A stretch of DNA of 64,000 bases from Bacteroidales bacterium (lineage in GTDB: Bacteria > Bacteroidota > Bacteroidia > Bacteroidales > WCHB1-69): NCBI GenBank assembly GCA_017962845.1, contig JAGCUN010000011.1:1-64000 (forward strand). The letters run 5' to 3'. Made by a program: the position numbers and the translations under genes. Of the stretch, positions 1 to 9,025 are shown one piece after another (position 1 is the stretch's first letter; each line of letters opens with the position of its first letter). The notes beneath the pieces are model-generated. The model made no database searches, had not been told where the DNA came from, and worked only from the letters and a program-made list of their open reading frames with translations.

Positions 1-429
<429 letters not shown>

Positions 430-488
430 TTAATTGTTTTTAATTCAGTTAGACTTTGATCTTTTTTTTTCAAAGCAACCCAACATTA

Positions 489-505
489 TGCAACCATCGT
501 GCCAA
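489..505 (-). promoter_or_regulatory. Candidate sigma-54 (-24/-12) promoter of dnaK
   Basis: On the minus strand the sequence is TTGGCACGATGGTTGCA. It matches the RpoN consensus TGGCAC-N5-TTGC exactly, with the GG and GC dinucleotides correctly spaced. It would start transcription about 60 bases before the dnaK ATG. A housekeeping alternative exists: the same TTTG could act as a -33 element for TTGCTTTG about 24 bases downstream, which is one mismatch from TAnnTTTG. The match is seen; its use by RpoN is inferred. Confidence 0.5.
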
Positions 506-565
506 AATTGAAAATGGGTAAATTTTCCTCTTTTCTGACAATATTTTAAAAATAAAACAAAAAAA

Positions 566-584
566 GCGTGACAAATTGTCACGC
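566..584 (-). terminator. Rho-independent terminator after the kdsC-like gene
   Basis: A perfect 8-bp inverted repeat (GCGTGACA / TGTCACGC, 3-base loop) is followed on the minus strand by a run of seven T and further T-rich sequence. It lies 25 bases past the kdsC-like stop codon, where the five-gene operon should end. It also separates that operon from the dnaK promoter. Confidence 0.8.
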
Positions 585-608
585 CTGTCACAATATTTAA
601 TGTTGTAT

Positions 609-1130
609 TTACCAGATACAAGCTCCTTCGCCGAACCACTTGCCCTGTACTTTGAGAGTCTGCTCGATGACATCGCGTACGCAGCCGCAGCCGCCCCCCT
701 TGGGCGAAACATAGTCTGCAATAGCTTGAATTTCAGTGGCTCCATCGGCCGGACTGCATTTTACTCCCGCCAACTGCATCATGTCGTAGTCGGGAATATC
801 ATCGCCCATGATCAGCACCTGCTCGCGCGAAAGCCCCTTCTCTTTCATATATTCATTGAGCTTCGCCACCTTGTCGGGAACAGAGAGGAAGATGTCCATG
901 CCGGGGAAGGTCTTGTAGCGCAGCCGCATGGTGTCGGAAAAACCACCCGAGATGATGGCCACATGGTACCCTTTCTTCAGCGCGTACTGGATGGCGTAGC
1001 CGTCTTTCACACTGGTGGCACGAATCTGGTCGCCATCGGGGAAAACGTAAATCTTTCCATCCGACAACACGCCGTCAAAATCAAAAATGAACGTAGTAAT
1101 TTGGGATAATTTTTCTTTGATTTTCTCCAT
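609..1130 (-). CDS. kdsC: HAD-family phosphatase, KdsC type (3-deoxy-D-manno-octulosonate 8-phosphate phosphatase-like)
   Basis: A 173-residue single-domain HAD phosphatase, the normal KdsC length. Motif I is FDFDGVLSDG at about residues 16-25 (nucleophile Asp and general acid Asp). Motif II lies near IISGG at about 59-63, and motif III/IV near GDDIPD at about 109-114. KdsC removes phosphate from KDO-8-P to give KDO for the inner LPS core. It starts 6 bases after the DUF2520 gene, so it is the last gene of a tight operon. The family also contains phosphatases for other sugar acids (for example sialic acid 9-phosphate). The KDO role therefore rests on family size and on the lipid A genes elsewhere in the window. 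Confidence 0.85.
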   Translation of the reverse strand: MEKIKEKLSQITTFIFDFDGVLSDGKIYVFPDGDQIRATSVKDGYAIQYALKKGYHVAIISGGFSDTMRLRYKTFPGMDIFLSVPDKVAKLNEYMKEKGLSREQVLIMGDDIPDYDMMQLAGVKCSPADGATEIQAIADYVSPKGGGCGCVRDVIEQTLKVQGKWFGEGACIW

Positions 1131-1136
1131 AAATTA

Positions 1137-1988
1137 TCATTTATTAAAATGCTGACGGTGGATTTCTTGGGTGAGAATTTCGTAAATTTCGCGATATGGA
1201 GTGTCCTGCAGCATATCTAAATGTTTGTTTATTACTTTGTTATCATTCCGAACCGCCGGACCTGTCTGCGCCTCTTCCGGAGTCATGGTATTGAGCTTTT
1301 TTAAGGAATTTTGTAAAAGAGGAAGCAGAACGTGGGGCTCGATTTTTGCATTTTTTAAGAGGTCAAAGGCAACGCCGTAAAGTGCATTCGTGAAGTTGCA
1401 GGCAAATACGGCCGCCAGGTGCAACTGTCGCCGCTCTTCCTCCTGTAAAATGAGGGTCTTTTCGCTCAGTTGGGTGGCCAGCTGCAACAGCAACGCTTCG
1501 GTATCTCCGTCGCCACCCTCTACGCAAAGTGGCACCTCCACAGTGGAAAAATCCATCCCGCTGTTGAGGGTCTGACAGGGGTATATCGTGCCAAAACGTG
1601 GGGCCACCGGCGCTAAAACCCTCGCCGAAACCGTGCCGGAAGTCAGTGCCGCCAAGGGCAACTCAAAAGGAATTTGCGATACAACCTCTTCGTAACTATC
1701 ATCTTTTACAGAGAAAAGATATAAATCGCTGTTTTTCTTTAATTTAGATAAATCTTGAATGGCTTCTGCCCCACAAGTCTCTGCCAATTTTTGGCATTTT
1801 GTAAGGTCTCTTCCATAGATTTGATGGATTTTGATGCCCGCCTTTTGGAAGGCATACACGAACCAATGCGCCACATTTCCCGTTCCGATGATGCTTGCGG
1901 AATGGATCTCACCACACAGCGCGGGGAACGAAAAGGTGTAAGTGGTGGTTTCGTTTTTGATGGTGGGAAGGGGGAAGGATATACTCAT
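1137..1988 (-). CDS. Rossmann-like and DUF2520 domain protein
   Basis: A 283-residue protein with an N-terminal nucleotide-binding Rossmann segment (SIIGTGNVAHWF at about 33-44, the GxGxxxxxx dinucleotide fold) and an all-helical C-terminal half typical of DUF2520, with HLAAVFACNFTNALY near residue 190. Such proteins resemble F420/NADP-dependent oxidoreductases and ketopantoate reductases, but the substrate is unknown. The ATG at 1988 was chosen because it overlaps the ispE stop codon as ATGA and because the Rossmann fold starts just after it. A longer open frame to 2303 only shadows ispE. In Bacteroidota this gene commonly sits next to a KdsC-like gene, as here. Confidence 0.8.
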   Translation of the reverse strand: MSISFPLPTIKNETTTYTFSFPALCGEIHSASIIGTGNVAHWFVYAFQKAGIKIHQIYGRDLTKCQKLAETCGAEAIQDLSKLKKNSDLYLFSVKDDSYEEVVSQIPFELPLAALTSGTVSARVLAPVAPRFGTIYPCQTLNSGMDFSTVEVPLCVEGGDGDTEALLLQLATQLSEKTLILQEEERRQLHLAAVFACNFTNALYGVAFDLLKNAKIEPHVLLPLLQNSLKKLNTMTPEEAQTGPAVRNDNKVINKHLDMLQDTPYREIYEILTQEIHRQHFNK

Positions 1989-2788
1989 GGCTTTAGGGTT
2001 TTTCCTTTGAAAAAGGGTTCGAGGTTGATGGGATGTTGTGCGATGGCAAATAGGGCGGAACCGCTGCCCGACAAGGCGGCATATACTGCGCCCAGCTCGT
2101 AGAATTTGGCCTTCATCTCTGCCAAAATCGGGTAGAGTGGGAAGAGGGCAGACTCGAAATCGTTGGGGAAGAGACTGTGCCACTTTTCTGTCGGTTCTCC
2201 TAATAGTTGGTGGAGGTGGGCACGGCCTGAGATGGGACGGATGTGGGCATAAGCCTCTGCGGTAGAGATAGAAAAATCGGGTTTGAACACGCTGATGGTC
2301 CATTGCGACAGGTCGAGGGTGACGTCCTGTAGGATTTCACCCCGTCCGGTGGCATATTGCGGCCGGTTGTGAATGAAAAACGGCACGTCACTGCCGAGCC
2401 GTGCCGCATAGTTGCATAGCTCCTGGTCGGTAAGGTGCAGCTCGAACAGCTCGTTGGCCATACGAAGCACGCAGGCGGCATCAGAAGAGCCGCCCCCCAG
2501 CCCCGCGCCTGAAGGGATGTTTTTCTCCAAATGGATGACCGCTCCCGGCAAGTCAAACTCCTGTTGCAACAACCGGAAGGCTTTGACACACAGATTTTTC
2601 TCCGCATCTACCACAAAATCACCTCCCGTCATTTTGAACTCCACTGTGCCAGATTTTGGTACAATGGTGAGGGTGTCCGTGACCGTATCAACAGGAACAA
2701 AGATGGTTTCCAGGTTATGGAAACCATCTGGCCTTTTTTCTGTTACATATAAGCCCAGATTAACCTTAAAATTGGCAGAGCTAATCAA
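1985..2788 (-). CDS. ispE: 4-diphosphocytidyl-2-C-methyl-D-erythritol kinase
   Basis: A GHMP kinase of 267 residues that phosphorylates CDP-methylerythritol in the MEP pathway to isoprenoid precursors. The GHMP ATP-binding loop is PSGAGLGGGSSDAA at about 91-104, and the substrate-side start KVNLGLYVTEKRPDGFH is at 8-24. The C-terminal glycine-rich motif LSGSGSALFA is at about 238-247. Start and stop codons overlap both neighbours as ATGA (2785-2788 and 1985-1988), which indicates translational coupling with the PfkB and DUF2520 genes. It is slightly short, but no key motif is missing. Confidence 0.95.
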   Translation of the reverse strand: MISSANFKVNLGLYVTEKRPDGFHNLETIFVPVDTVTDTLTIVPKSGTVEFKMTGGDFVVDAEKNLCVKAFRLLQQEFDLPGAVIHLEKNIPSGAGLGGGSSDAACVLRMANELFELHLTDQELCNYAARLGSDVPFFIHNRPQYATGRGEILQDVTLDLSQWTISVFKPDFSISTAEAYAHIRPISGRAHLHQLLGEPTEKWHSLFPNDFESALFPLYPILAEMKAKFYELGAVYAALSGSGSALFAIAQHPINLEPFFKGKTLKP

Positions 2789-3762
2789 AACAGGCTTTTT
2801 TGTGATTTAATGTTATCCCACTGTTGGTCAGAGAGTTTCGCACCCACCGTTGCCACAGCCTCATCGCCTACGATGGCGGCCAGCTGGATGGTCTTTTCGG
2901 GCGCAAGTCCGTGCATCAGACCATAGAGGAAACCGGCGGCGTAAGCATCGCCCGCGCCGTTGGTATCCACGGGCTTCTTGCCGTTGGTGCCGGCCGAAAC
3001 GTGCGTGCCTCGGATGTTGGCGATCGAGCCTTTCGCGCCTAACTTCACGACCGCCACCTCGCAGTAGCGTGACAGCTCTTCCAAAGCCTGCTCGCCCTTT
3101 TTGCCCGTAAAGGCCTCAGCCTCTTCTTCATTCGCAAAAATAATATCGACATAATTGCTCAGCAACTCTCCCACAAACGCTTTCTCCGCCTGCACGAGAT
3201 TATAGGAGGCCATGTCCATCGAAATTTTCAGTCCGTTTTCTTTGGCCAACTGACAGGCACGTAAGATAAGGTTGTGATTGAAAATGAGATAGCCCTCCAC
3301 ATGGATGCAGTCGTAGGCTTTCAAAATCTCCACATCCACCTCGTCGGCCGTCATGGAGGCGGCAGCCCCGAGGTAGGTGGCGAAGGTGCGTTCGGCATCC
3401 TCAGTCATCAGCGTGGTGGCGATGCCAGTGTCGATGTCGGAGGTGTGAATCAGGTGGGGGCAAATGCCATTTTTCTTCATATCCTCCTCAAAAAAACGGC
3501 CCACTTCATCATTCCCCACCTTGCCGATATAACCGGTTTCGCCGCCTAAATGGGCGATGCCGTGGATGGTATTGGAGGTAGATCCGCCAGTGGCGCGCAC
3601 CTGCTTCATCGTGCTGATTCGCTCATGAATCTGCCGTTTTTTTTCAACATTGATCATCTCCATTCCTCCTTTGGGAAGACCAAATTCTTGGAGGAGCGAC
3701 TCTTCGGGAATGTTCACAATCACATCCACCAAAGCATTCCCGATACCGATAATTTTTGCCAT
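2785..3762 (-). CDS. PfkB-family carbohydrate/adenosine kinase
   Basis: A 325-residue ribokinase-fold kinase. The PfkB signatures are visible: GNALVDVIV near the start, the glycine-rich GGSTSNT at about 59-65, and the C-terminal anion-hole/catalytic motif DTNGAGDAYAAG at about 267-278, where the Asp in GAGD is the catalytic base. The layout resembles bacterial adenosine kinases of Bacteroidota, but ribokinase or fructokinase-type substrates cannot be excluded. It is the second gene of the operon, 18 bases after the FadL-like gene, and overlaps ispE by ATGA. Confidence 0.85.
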   Translation of the reverse strand: MAKIIGIGNALVDVIVNIPEESLLQEFGLPKGGMEMINVEKKRQIHERISTMKQVRATGGSTSNTIHGIAHLGGETGYIGKVGNDEVGRFFEEDMKKNGICPHLIHTSDIDTGIATTLMTEDAERTFATYLGAAASMTADEVDVEILKAYDCIHVEGYLIFNHNLILRACQLAKENGLKISMDMASYNLVQAEKAFVGELLSNYVDIIFANEEEAEAFTGKKGEQALEELSRYCEVAVVKLGAKGSIANIRGTHVSAGTNGKKPVDTNGAGDAYAAGFLYGLMHGLAPEKTIQLAAIVGDEAVATVGAKLSDQQWDNIKSQKSLF

Positions 3763-3780
3763 AGTCTGTATTGAAATAGG

Positions 3781-5244
3781 TTAGAATCTTATGCCGAAAG
3801 TGGCGGCGAATTTGTGATTTACATTGTTGACTTCCACGGGGTTGAGGTTCGTGTCGTTGTAGTACCATGAGCTCTCGCGGGCGATGCGGCACACGTATGC
3901 GAAGTCGCAGAAGAACACTTTGCCGTACAAACCGATGCCGGCGCAGATGTTGTGAGAGTCGCCCGTGTTGATGTTGTTTTTGAACGGGGAGCTGCTGTAA
4001 GCGTAGCCGGTACGGATGTGGAAGACATTGGTGACCGCCAGTTCAGCGCCCACGCGCACGGTGTGGCAGGCACCATATTTGTCCTTAATGGCCTGATTCT
4101 CATCCTTGAAGTTGTAACGATACATCGTGCTCTCAGAGGAGAAAAGGTTGGCCATGGAGTAATCGGCGAACTCATATTCCGCGCTGATGAACGCTCTCTT
4201 GGCGATGGTGAATCCCACGCTACCCATCACGCGCAACGGGGTGGCCAGTTTGTATTTGGAGATGTTTTCGTAGGAATCCTCATAGTTGTTGTCCTCAAAA
4301 TAGGAGTTGATTTTTCTCTCATAATTCTCTTTCAAGTTGGCATAGTAAGTGGGGGTGTGGATGGATACGCCGAAACGGAAGAAGTCAACGGGTTTGTAGA
4401 TGACACCCAACTTGGCGTTGACACCTACGCCCGTGGTGCGCAGTTTCTCAATGGTAGTGAAGGAGTTAAAGCCTCCAATCTCGTCCTTTTCATCCGCCTC
4501 GCTGTATTCGGTTTCGCTCTCATAGTCGAGGAAGGGAACCCCCAGTGTGAAGCCGAGGTACAGCTGGTCGTTGTAGTTGCCGCCGAGCGAGAAGCTCATC
4601 TCGTCGATGCCGCCTTTGGTTTTGGTGTAGCACTCCTGACGCAGGTTGTGTCCAGTGAGGTAGCTCACATATTCGTCTTCAGAACCCGGAAGGGTATCCA
4701 GCAGCCATGTGTTCCAAGCGGCGAGCCCATCGTGGGTCAGGTTGTTGTAATGGATGCCGTTCGACATGTTCACCACGTTGTTGGTCCAGCTGCTGCCGTT
4801 GCTCAAACCGGTGGAGGAGATGCGGTTGTTGAAGTCGTTGATGCGGTTGTAGCCCACGCCGAACTGCATCATCCGCCACTTGGTGACGGGATTTTCGGGG
4901 TCGGGGTTCAAACGCCAGGAAAAGACGGCGCCGAAGTTGGTGAGACTGTAGCGCACGCTGCCGTCATCCACCTCCTCGCCGTTGTAAATGGCCTTGCTGC
5001 CGATGGCGTTGATGACCACTGGGGTAAAGGTGATCTCGTCTTTCTTGTAAAGACCGATAGCGGCGGGGTTGGTGGCCAGAGCGGAGAAATCGCCGCCGAT
5101 GGAGCCGAAAGCACCGCCGGCACCCATGAAACGGGCCGTACCCGACCAGTTGACCTGTGAAAAACGGAAAGCGTCAATGTCGTTCTGCGCCATCGCTGCC
5201 ACTGAGAGCAAAAGGGAGGCGCACAAAATGAATACTTTTTTCAT
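3781..5244 (-). CDS. OMPP1/FadL-like outer-membrane beta-barrel protein
   Basis: A 487-residue protein with a clear Sec signal peptide (residues 1-19, ending AMAQ). A mature start of the FadL/TodX type follows: a glycine- and alanine-rich segment with RFMGAGGAFGSIGGDFSALATNP at about 38-60, then repeating amphipathic strands. The C-terminus ends in an aromatic strand (KFAATFGIRF), the usual barrel-insertion end. This family carries hydrophobic substrates across the outer membrane, and Bacteroidota members are often labelled 'hemin receptor' without proof. It is the first gene of the minus-strand operon leading to kdsC. No clear TAnnTTTG box was found upstream. Confidence 0.8.
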   Translation of the reverse strand: MKKVFILCASLLLSVAAMAQNDIDAFRFSQVNWSGTARFMGAGGAFGSIGGDFSALATNPAAIGLYKKDEITFTPVVINAIGSKAIYNGEEVDDGSVRYSLTNFGAVFSWRLNPDPENPVTKWRMMQFGVGYNRINDFNNRISSTGLSNGSSWTNNVVNMSNGIHYNNLTHDGLAAWNTWLLDTLPGSEDEYVSYLTGHNLRQECYTKTKGGIDEMSFSLGGNYNDQLYLGFTLGVPFLDYESETEYSEADEKDEIGGFNSFTTIEKLRTTGVGVNAKLGVIYKPVDFFRFGVSIHTPTYYANLKENYERKINSYFEDNNYEDSYENISKYKLATPLRVMGSVGFTIAKRAFISAEYEFADYSMANLFSSESTMYRYNFKDENQAIKDKYGACHTVRVGAELAVTNVFHIRTGYAYSSSPFKNNINTGDSHNICAGIGLYGKVFFCDFAYVCRIARESSWYYNDTNLNPVEVNNVNHKFAATFGIRF

Positions 5245-5350
5245 GATTATCGATTTTTTTATGGTTTTCTAAAACGGTTTTATGACTATAGATATTTATT
5301 TTAGTTTAATAACAGGATTTTAAACGCAACTCTGCCTCTAAAATTGCATA

Positions 5351-5929
5351 TTATTCCATCAAGTTGTTGAGCATAGCGTACACCGTAAGACCGGCCACGG
5401 ATTTGATGCCCGTTTTTTTGATGATGTTTTTTCTGTGCGTGATGACCGTGTGAACTGAAATGTGCAGTTTATCAGCGATTTCCTTATTCGAAAGTCCTTT
5501 CGAAAGTTCGACCAGCACCTCTCTTTCGCGGTCGGAGAGTTCGTATAACTCGCTCGATTCGGCAGGTTCGGTGAACGAGTTGAGCGCATCGGTGAGCTGG
5601 TTGTTGATTTTCTCCGCATCCTCGTTGATTTCAATCACTCCGTTGAAACTCCTGAGCCATTGTTGGTCGAAGTAGTGATAGACCAGTGCCACGATGGGAA
5701 TGTTTTGTGCATCAGGTATTAAGGAACGGAAGGTGTTGCGTTTGGAGTAGTCCACCAAGGCGGGGTTGAGCACGATGAGGTCGGGGTGATCCACCACGAT
5801 ACGTTCGGAGATACGGCTCAGGTTGTCGGTAACAGAGGAGACTTCAAAAGTGGCCTGTTTCTGCAAGATGGTGGCAAATCCAGTCGCTACGATGGGCGAT
5901 TTTTCTATTAGTAATATCCTCTTTTTCAT
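5351..5929 (-). CDS. LuxR/NarL-type response-regulator-like transcription factor with degenerate receiver
   Basis: A 192-residue protein. The C-terminal GerE/LuxR helix-turn-helix is textbook (LSDREREVLVELSKGLSNKE at about 129-148, then IADKLHISVHTVITHRKNII). The N-terminal 120 residues have the length and start of a receiver domain (KKRILLIEKSPIVATGF). However, the phospho-acceptor position at the end of strand 3 reads DLIVLNPALV, with Asn where DLVLLD is expected, and the acidic pair after strand 1 is EK. Phosphorylation is therefore unlikely. It follows the hemerythrin gene by 4 bases, so a shared transcript is expected and the hemerythrin may be functionally linked to it. Confidence 0.85.
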   Translation of the reverse strand: MKKRILLIEKSPIVATGFATILQKQATFEVSSVTDNLSRISERIVVDHPDLIVLNPALVDYSKRNTFRSLIPDAQNIPIVALVYHYFDQQWLRSFNGVIEINEDAEKINNQLTDALNSFTEPAESSELYELSDREREVLVELSKGLSNKEIADKLHISVHTVITHRKNIIKKTGIKSVAGLTVYAMLNNLME

Positions 5930-5933
5930 TGTG

Positions 5934-6611
5934 TTACAATTTTTCTAATGTTTCTACAAATGGGATGAGGATTTTGTCTTCAATAACGGCATGGGTGTTG
6001 AGGTCGGAGGAGAGCTGGAAGATGTCGAAGAGCAAAGAGATACGTTCTTTGGGCATGATGTCGCCGGGGAGGTACTTGAGGATGATGTTGGTGAGGTCGC
6101 CGAGCTTGTCTTCGATGTTGCTATGGTTTTTCTCAAACTGGTGGATGGAGTAGCCTTTCGACTTTTCACCGTTATTCAACTTCTCAATATAAGGAAAAAC
6201 TGTAACCTCTTCATATTGAAAGTGTTTCACCACCTCTTCTTTGTAGTCTATGAAAAATTTTTGCAGCGTGTCGCGGTGTACAGGCAGGCAGGCGTCGGCA
6301 ATTCTGCGGAGGTGGTTTTCGATATGGGGGATGCGTTCATCAAGGTAATAGTTGTGGGAGGCGATGAGGTAGGGGATGAGGGGTGACATGTCGGTGCCGG
6401 CGATTTCCTCCTGTGTGGGCAGGTATTCCGGGTGGGTATATACGTTGCAAATCAGCAGGAAGAAGCTGTCGGGAATGCCGTACTGCTTGCACACTTCGCG
6501 GATGCTTTTCTCGCCGAAGCCGAGTTGGATGTTGAAACGTTGGAGAATCAGCACAAGACTATGGTTCGAAGCGACCATGTCGGCTAATTTCATGTTAGGG
6601 GTGAATAGCAT
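5934..6611 (-). CDS. Hemerythrin-domain protein, RIC/ScdA-like
   Basis: A 225-residue protein. The N-terminal 65 residues resemble the DUF542 part of ScdA/YtfE (KLADMVASNHSLVLILQRFN then GFGEKSIREVCKQYGI), but the family's CCGG-type cysteine motif is absent. The rest is a hemerythrin-like four-helix bundle with the metal ligands visible: ASHNYYLDERIPHIE near 89-103, VKHFQYEEVTVFPYI near 132-146, HQFEKNHSNIE near 157-167 and NTHAVIEDKILIPF near 205-218. Such di-iron proteins act in repair of iron-sulfur centres or nitric oxide/oxygen response. It lies between a GH20 gene (11 bases away) and a LuxR-type regulator (4 bases away). Confidence 0.85.
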   Translation of the reverse strand: MLFTPNMKLADMVASNHSLVLILQRFNIQLGFGEKSIREVCKQYGIPDSFFLLICNVYTHPEYLPTQEEIAGTDMSPLIPYLIASHNYYLDERIPHIENHLRRIADACLPVHRDTLQKFFIDYKEEVVKHFQYEEVTVFPYIEKLNNGEKSKGYSIHQFEKNHSNIEDKLGDLTNIILKYLPGDIMPKERISLLFDIFQLSSDLNTHAVIEDKILIPFVETLEKL

Positions 6612-6622
6612 AGTGTTTTACT

Positions 6623-8524
6623 TTATTTGCTTAAATAATAATCGTGAATTTCTTGCAATCTTCCGGCAGAGTCTTGCAGTCCGCCGGGACGGTTGCGGAT
6701 GACCCAGATGCGCTTGTGGTTGTCGATGAGTTTTTGGAGTTCGTGGGCCAGTTTTTTGCGCTTTTCAAGCGGAATGTCGAGGGTTTGGTAACTTTTGACC
6801 TGCATCCGGTCGATGCCGAGGTGCAGACTATGTTTGGCGAGGTTGGCGGCCTGGTGCAGCTCTTCGATCACCACCTCCGCATCGGCACATTGCGGTTTGG
6901 CATGATGGAGGATGGCGAGGGCATCATCGATTTCGGCTTCGGTTTTGCGCAGATTGGCGAGGGTGATCTCCTTGGTTTGGTAATTGCCTTTCATCTTCCA
7001 GGCATGGCGGTGCAGGAGAAGATGAAAAACGTTGGCATTTCCTTCGGGAATTTTAGCCTTTTCGTAGGCATTACCGAGTTTCAAAACTGCGATGCCGGTG
7101 TTCTGGGTCGGGTCTTGGAAGATGTATTCGTTGAGGAGGAAGCAGAGGCGTGAAACCACGGAGGTGTCGCACTTCCAGGCGTAGCTGCAGCCCACCATGA
7201 GCGGGGCGTAGCATACCGAGAGGGGTTGCCAGTGGCCGTGGTCGCCCCAGTTGGTGACGAGCATACCGCGGGCACCGTTGGCCGTGGCGTTGGTGGCGGC
7301 GTTGTAGAGGTTGGCGAAGGCAATGTTGTTCTTGCCGATGATGGAGCGCCAGGTGGCCGTGCCGGGACAGACGTAAAAATCGAGGCCGGCTTTTCTGAAT
7401 TTTGGCAGAATGGTGTCGAAGCGGAAGTTGCTTTCATATCCCCACACCATCGGAATCATATCCTGCGGAATTTCAGGAATCAGCTCTTCGTGGTTGAGGA
7501 TGATGTCGCCCCAGAACTGCGCCACTTTGCCATATTTTCGCACCTCATCGTTGAGTTTGAGCAGGTAGTTGAGATAGACGCGCCCCACGCCGAGACTGTC
7601 GCAGGCGGCCTTCGAGCGGCCGAGGCCTAACTCCACGGTCTCGTCGCAGCCGATATTGAAGTAGGCGCTGTTGAAGTTCGGCAGAAATTCGGCATAGAGG
7701 CCCTTCACCAGTTCGAAAGAACCCGGGTTGGAGGGGTCGAGCGAGGAGAGTTTGTAGGGTCCCCAGATGGTTTTGCAGTCCTCCACACAGTCGGCGAGCG
7801 GCAGGTATTTGTCATATTTCAGCCAGTTTTCGAAATGGCCGAACGAGTTCTGGTTCGGCACGAGGTCGATGAAGCGGTCGTTGCAATATTTTTGCAGGTC
7901 GGCAATCTCTTCCGGCGTCATCGGGGAGTAGTCCTTCCATACGATTTCGTGCTGCGTATAGGCGTAGGTGTGTTCGGTGTAAAGTTGTAATTCATTGACT
8001 TTCAATGTGACGAGAAAGTCCACAATCTGATAGAGCGTCTGCATGGTGGGCACTTTGTCGCGACTGATGTCGAGCATCATGCCACGGCGGGCGAGGTCGG
8101 GATAGTCGGAGACGAGCAGCTCGGGGATGGCGTGTTTTTCGGCGAGGCCGTAGGCTAAAATCTGGCGCATGGTCTGCACGCCGTAGAAAATGGCCTCCTG
8201 ACTGCCGCCAATAATCGTCACCGACTGGTTTTTCACCAGCAGGCGGTACTCCTGGCTGGGGTATTTCGGATCCTGCTGCATCGACAACTTGATGACGGGG
8301 CCTCCCATCCCTGCAAAAAACGACTGAGTTTCCCAATTGGAGAGGTTGAACTGTGCCAAATAGTTGCTCAGTTGGGAGAATTGGTATTCGTCCCAAACAA
8401 GCGCTTCATTATTTTGAATATCAACTCGTTGTGGGGTTGGAATAAGGTAATTCTGGAGGGTTTCGCTTCGGCCTATGAGGGTGAAGAGGATGAATACGGT
8501 CAGCAGAGCAAATTTTCTCATCAT
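6623..8524 (-). CDS. Glycoside hydrolase family 20 beta-N-acetylhexosaminidase
   Basis: A 633-residue secreted enzyme with a signal peptide (about 1-20) and no lipobox. A GH20b-like N-terminal domain precedes the TIM-barrel catalytic domain. The GH20 hallmark Asp-Glu pair is seen in FNIGCDETVELGLGRSK at about 291-307. Barrel motifs RRGMMLDISRDKVPT (about 147) and NELQLYTEHTYAY (about 176) also fit. It removes terminal GlcNAc/GalNAc from glycans, chitobiose or peptidoglycan fragments, probably in the periplasm. It is not in a polysaccharide-utilisation locus: no SusC/D pair is nearby. The start may be at 8524 or 8521 (two consecutive ATGs). A TACCTTTG box lies 19 bases upstream. Confidence 0.92.
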   Translation of the reverse strand: MMRKFALLTVFILFTLIGRSETLQNYLIPTPQRVDIQNNEALVWDEYQFSQLSNYLAQFNLSNWETQSFFAGMGGPVIKLSMQQDPKYPSQEYRLLVKNQSVTIIGGSQEAIFYGVQTMRQILAYGLAEKHAIPELLVSDYPDLARRGMMLDISRDKVPTMQTLYQIVDFLVTLKVNELQLYTEHTYAYTQHEIVWKDYSPMTPEEIADLQKYCNDRFIDLVPNQNSFGHFENWLKYDKYLPLADCVEDCKTIWGPYKLSSLDPSNPGSFELVKGLYAEFLPNFNSAYFNIGCDETVELGLGRSKAACDSLGVGRVYLNYLLKLNDEVRKYGKVAQFWGDIILNHEELIPEIPQDMIPMVWGYESNFRFDTILPKFRKAGLDFYVCPGTATWRSIIGKNNIAFANLYNAATNATANGARGMLVTNWGDHGHWQPLSVCYAPLMVGCSYAWKCDTSVVSRLCFLLNEYIFQDPTQNTGIAVLKLGNAYEKAKIPEGNANVFHLLLHRHAWKMKGNYQTKEITLANLRKTEAEIDDALAILHHAKPQCADAEVVIEELHQAANLAKHSLHLGIDRMQVKSYQTLDIPLEKRKKLAHELQKLIDNHKRIWVIRNRPGGLQDSAGRLQEIHDYYLSK

Positions 8525-8873
8525 ACATAAATTTTAAACACGCAAAGGTACAATTATTATTGACAAAAAGGGGAATTTTCTTCAATTATTACTAACAGCG
8601 TGATGTGGGTTACACCATCACAGATGTCAGGGCATTTTCAGCGAGCGAAACCGTATTCAAGTGGCGGCTTTCTTCCTTCCATTTTTCCCAAAATCTGTGC
8701 CTACTCAATTCTATTTCATACCATTAGACGAAAATTTTTGCTTTTATCTTCTTTTATTAAAATTCATAAAACATTATTATTCAGATAATTATGAAGAAGA
8801 TTTAAAAATTCTAAAAAGACAAAATCAAAATTAAAGAGATATAAAAAATTCTTGTATCTTTGCACCCTCGAAC
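8525..8873. other. Intergenic region with divergent promoters (349 bp)
   Basis: No convincing gene is seen here. It holds the -7 box of the GH20 gene on the minus strand (TACCTTTG, 8550-8543, with TTTG at 8577-8574) and the -7 box of tRNA-Gln on the plus strand (TATCTTTG, 8855-8862). A 6-bp inverted repeat (GTGATG at 8600-8605, CATCAC at 8616-8621) could be an operator, but nothing supports that further. A 62-codon open frame at 8600-8788 has no start context or recognisable sequence and is not called. Confidence 0.6.
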
Positions 8874-8944
8874 TGTCCAATGGTGTAACGGTAGCACTAC
8901 AGTTTTTGGTACTGTCTGTCTTGGTTCGAATCCAGGTTGGACAA
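8874..8944 (+). tRNA. tRNA-Gln (anticodon TTG)
   Basis: The cloverleaf closes fully. The acceptor stem is TGTCCAA/TTGGACA (8874-8880 with 8937-8943) with discriminator A at 8944. The anticodon stem is ACAGT/ACTGT with loop TTTTGGT, giving anticodon TTG at 8906-8908, and the T-loop is GGTTCGAATCC. CCA is not encoded and must be added. A -7 box TATCTTTG lies at 8855-8862, 11 bases upstream. Confidence 0.96.
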
Positions 8945-8952
8945 CTTCACGA

Positions 8953-8980
8953 AACTCTCACTACTCATTTAGTGGGAGTT
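8953..8980 (+). terminator. Hairpin terminator/attenuator between tRNA-Gln and nusA
   Basis: An 11-bp stem (AACTCTCACTA with TAGTGGGAGTT, one G-T pair, 6-base loop) is followed by TTCTATTTTT. It lies 8 bases after the tRNA and 45 bases before the nusA ATG. No separate TAnnTTTG box is seen in the gap before nusA, so read-through may feed nusA-infB. Confidence 0.75.
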
Positions 8981-9025
8981 TTCTATTTTTGAACGAATAA
9001 AAACAAAATATTAAAGCAACAAAAA

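Noticed and set aside
1989..2303. N-terminal extension of the DUF2520 protein to 388 residues
   Set aside because: The extension lies wholly inside ispE in another frame, and the ATG at 1988 overlaps the ispE stop as ATGA.
8600..8788. 62-codon plus-strand frame between GH20 and tRNA-Gln
   Set aside because: No recognisable sequence, no promoter or start context, low coding quality and it crosses the upstream region of GH20.
8525..9025. rimP upstream of nusA
   Set aside because: All frames were looked at; the space holds only promoters, tRNA-Gln and a hairpin. rimP must be elsewhere or absent.
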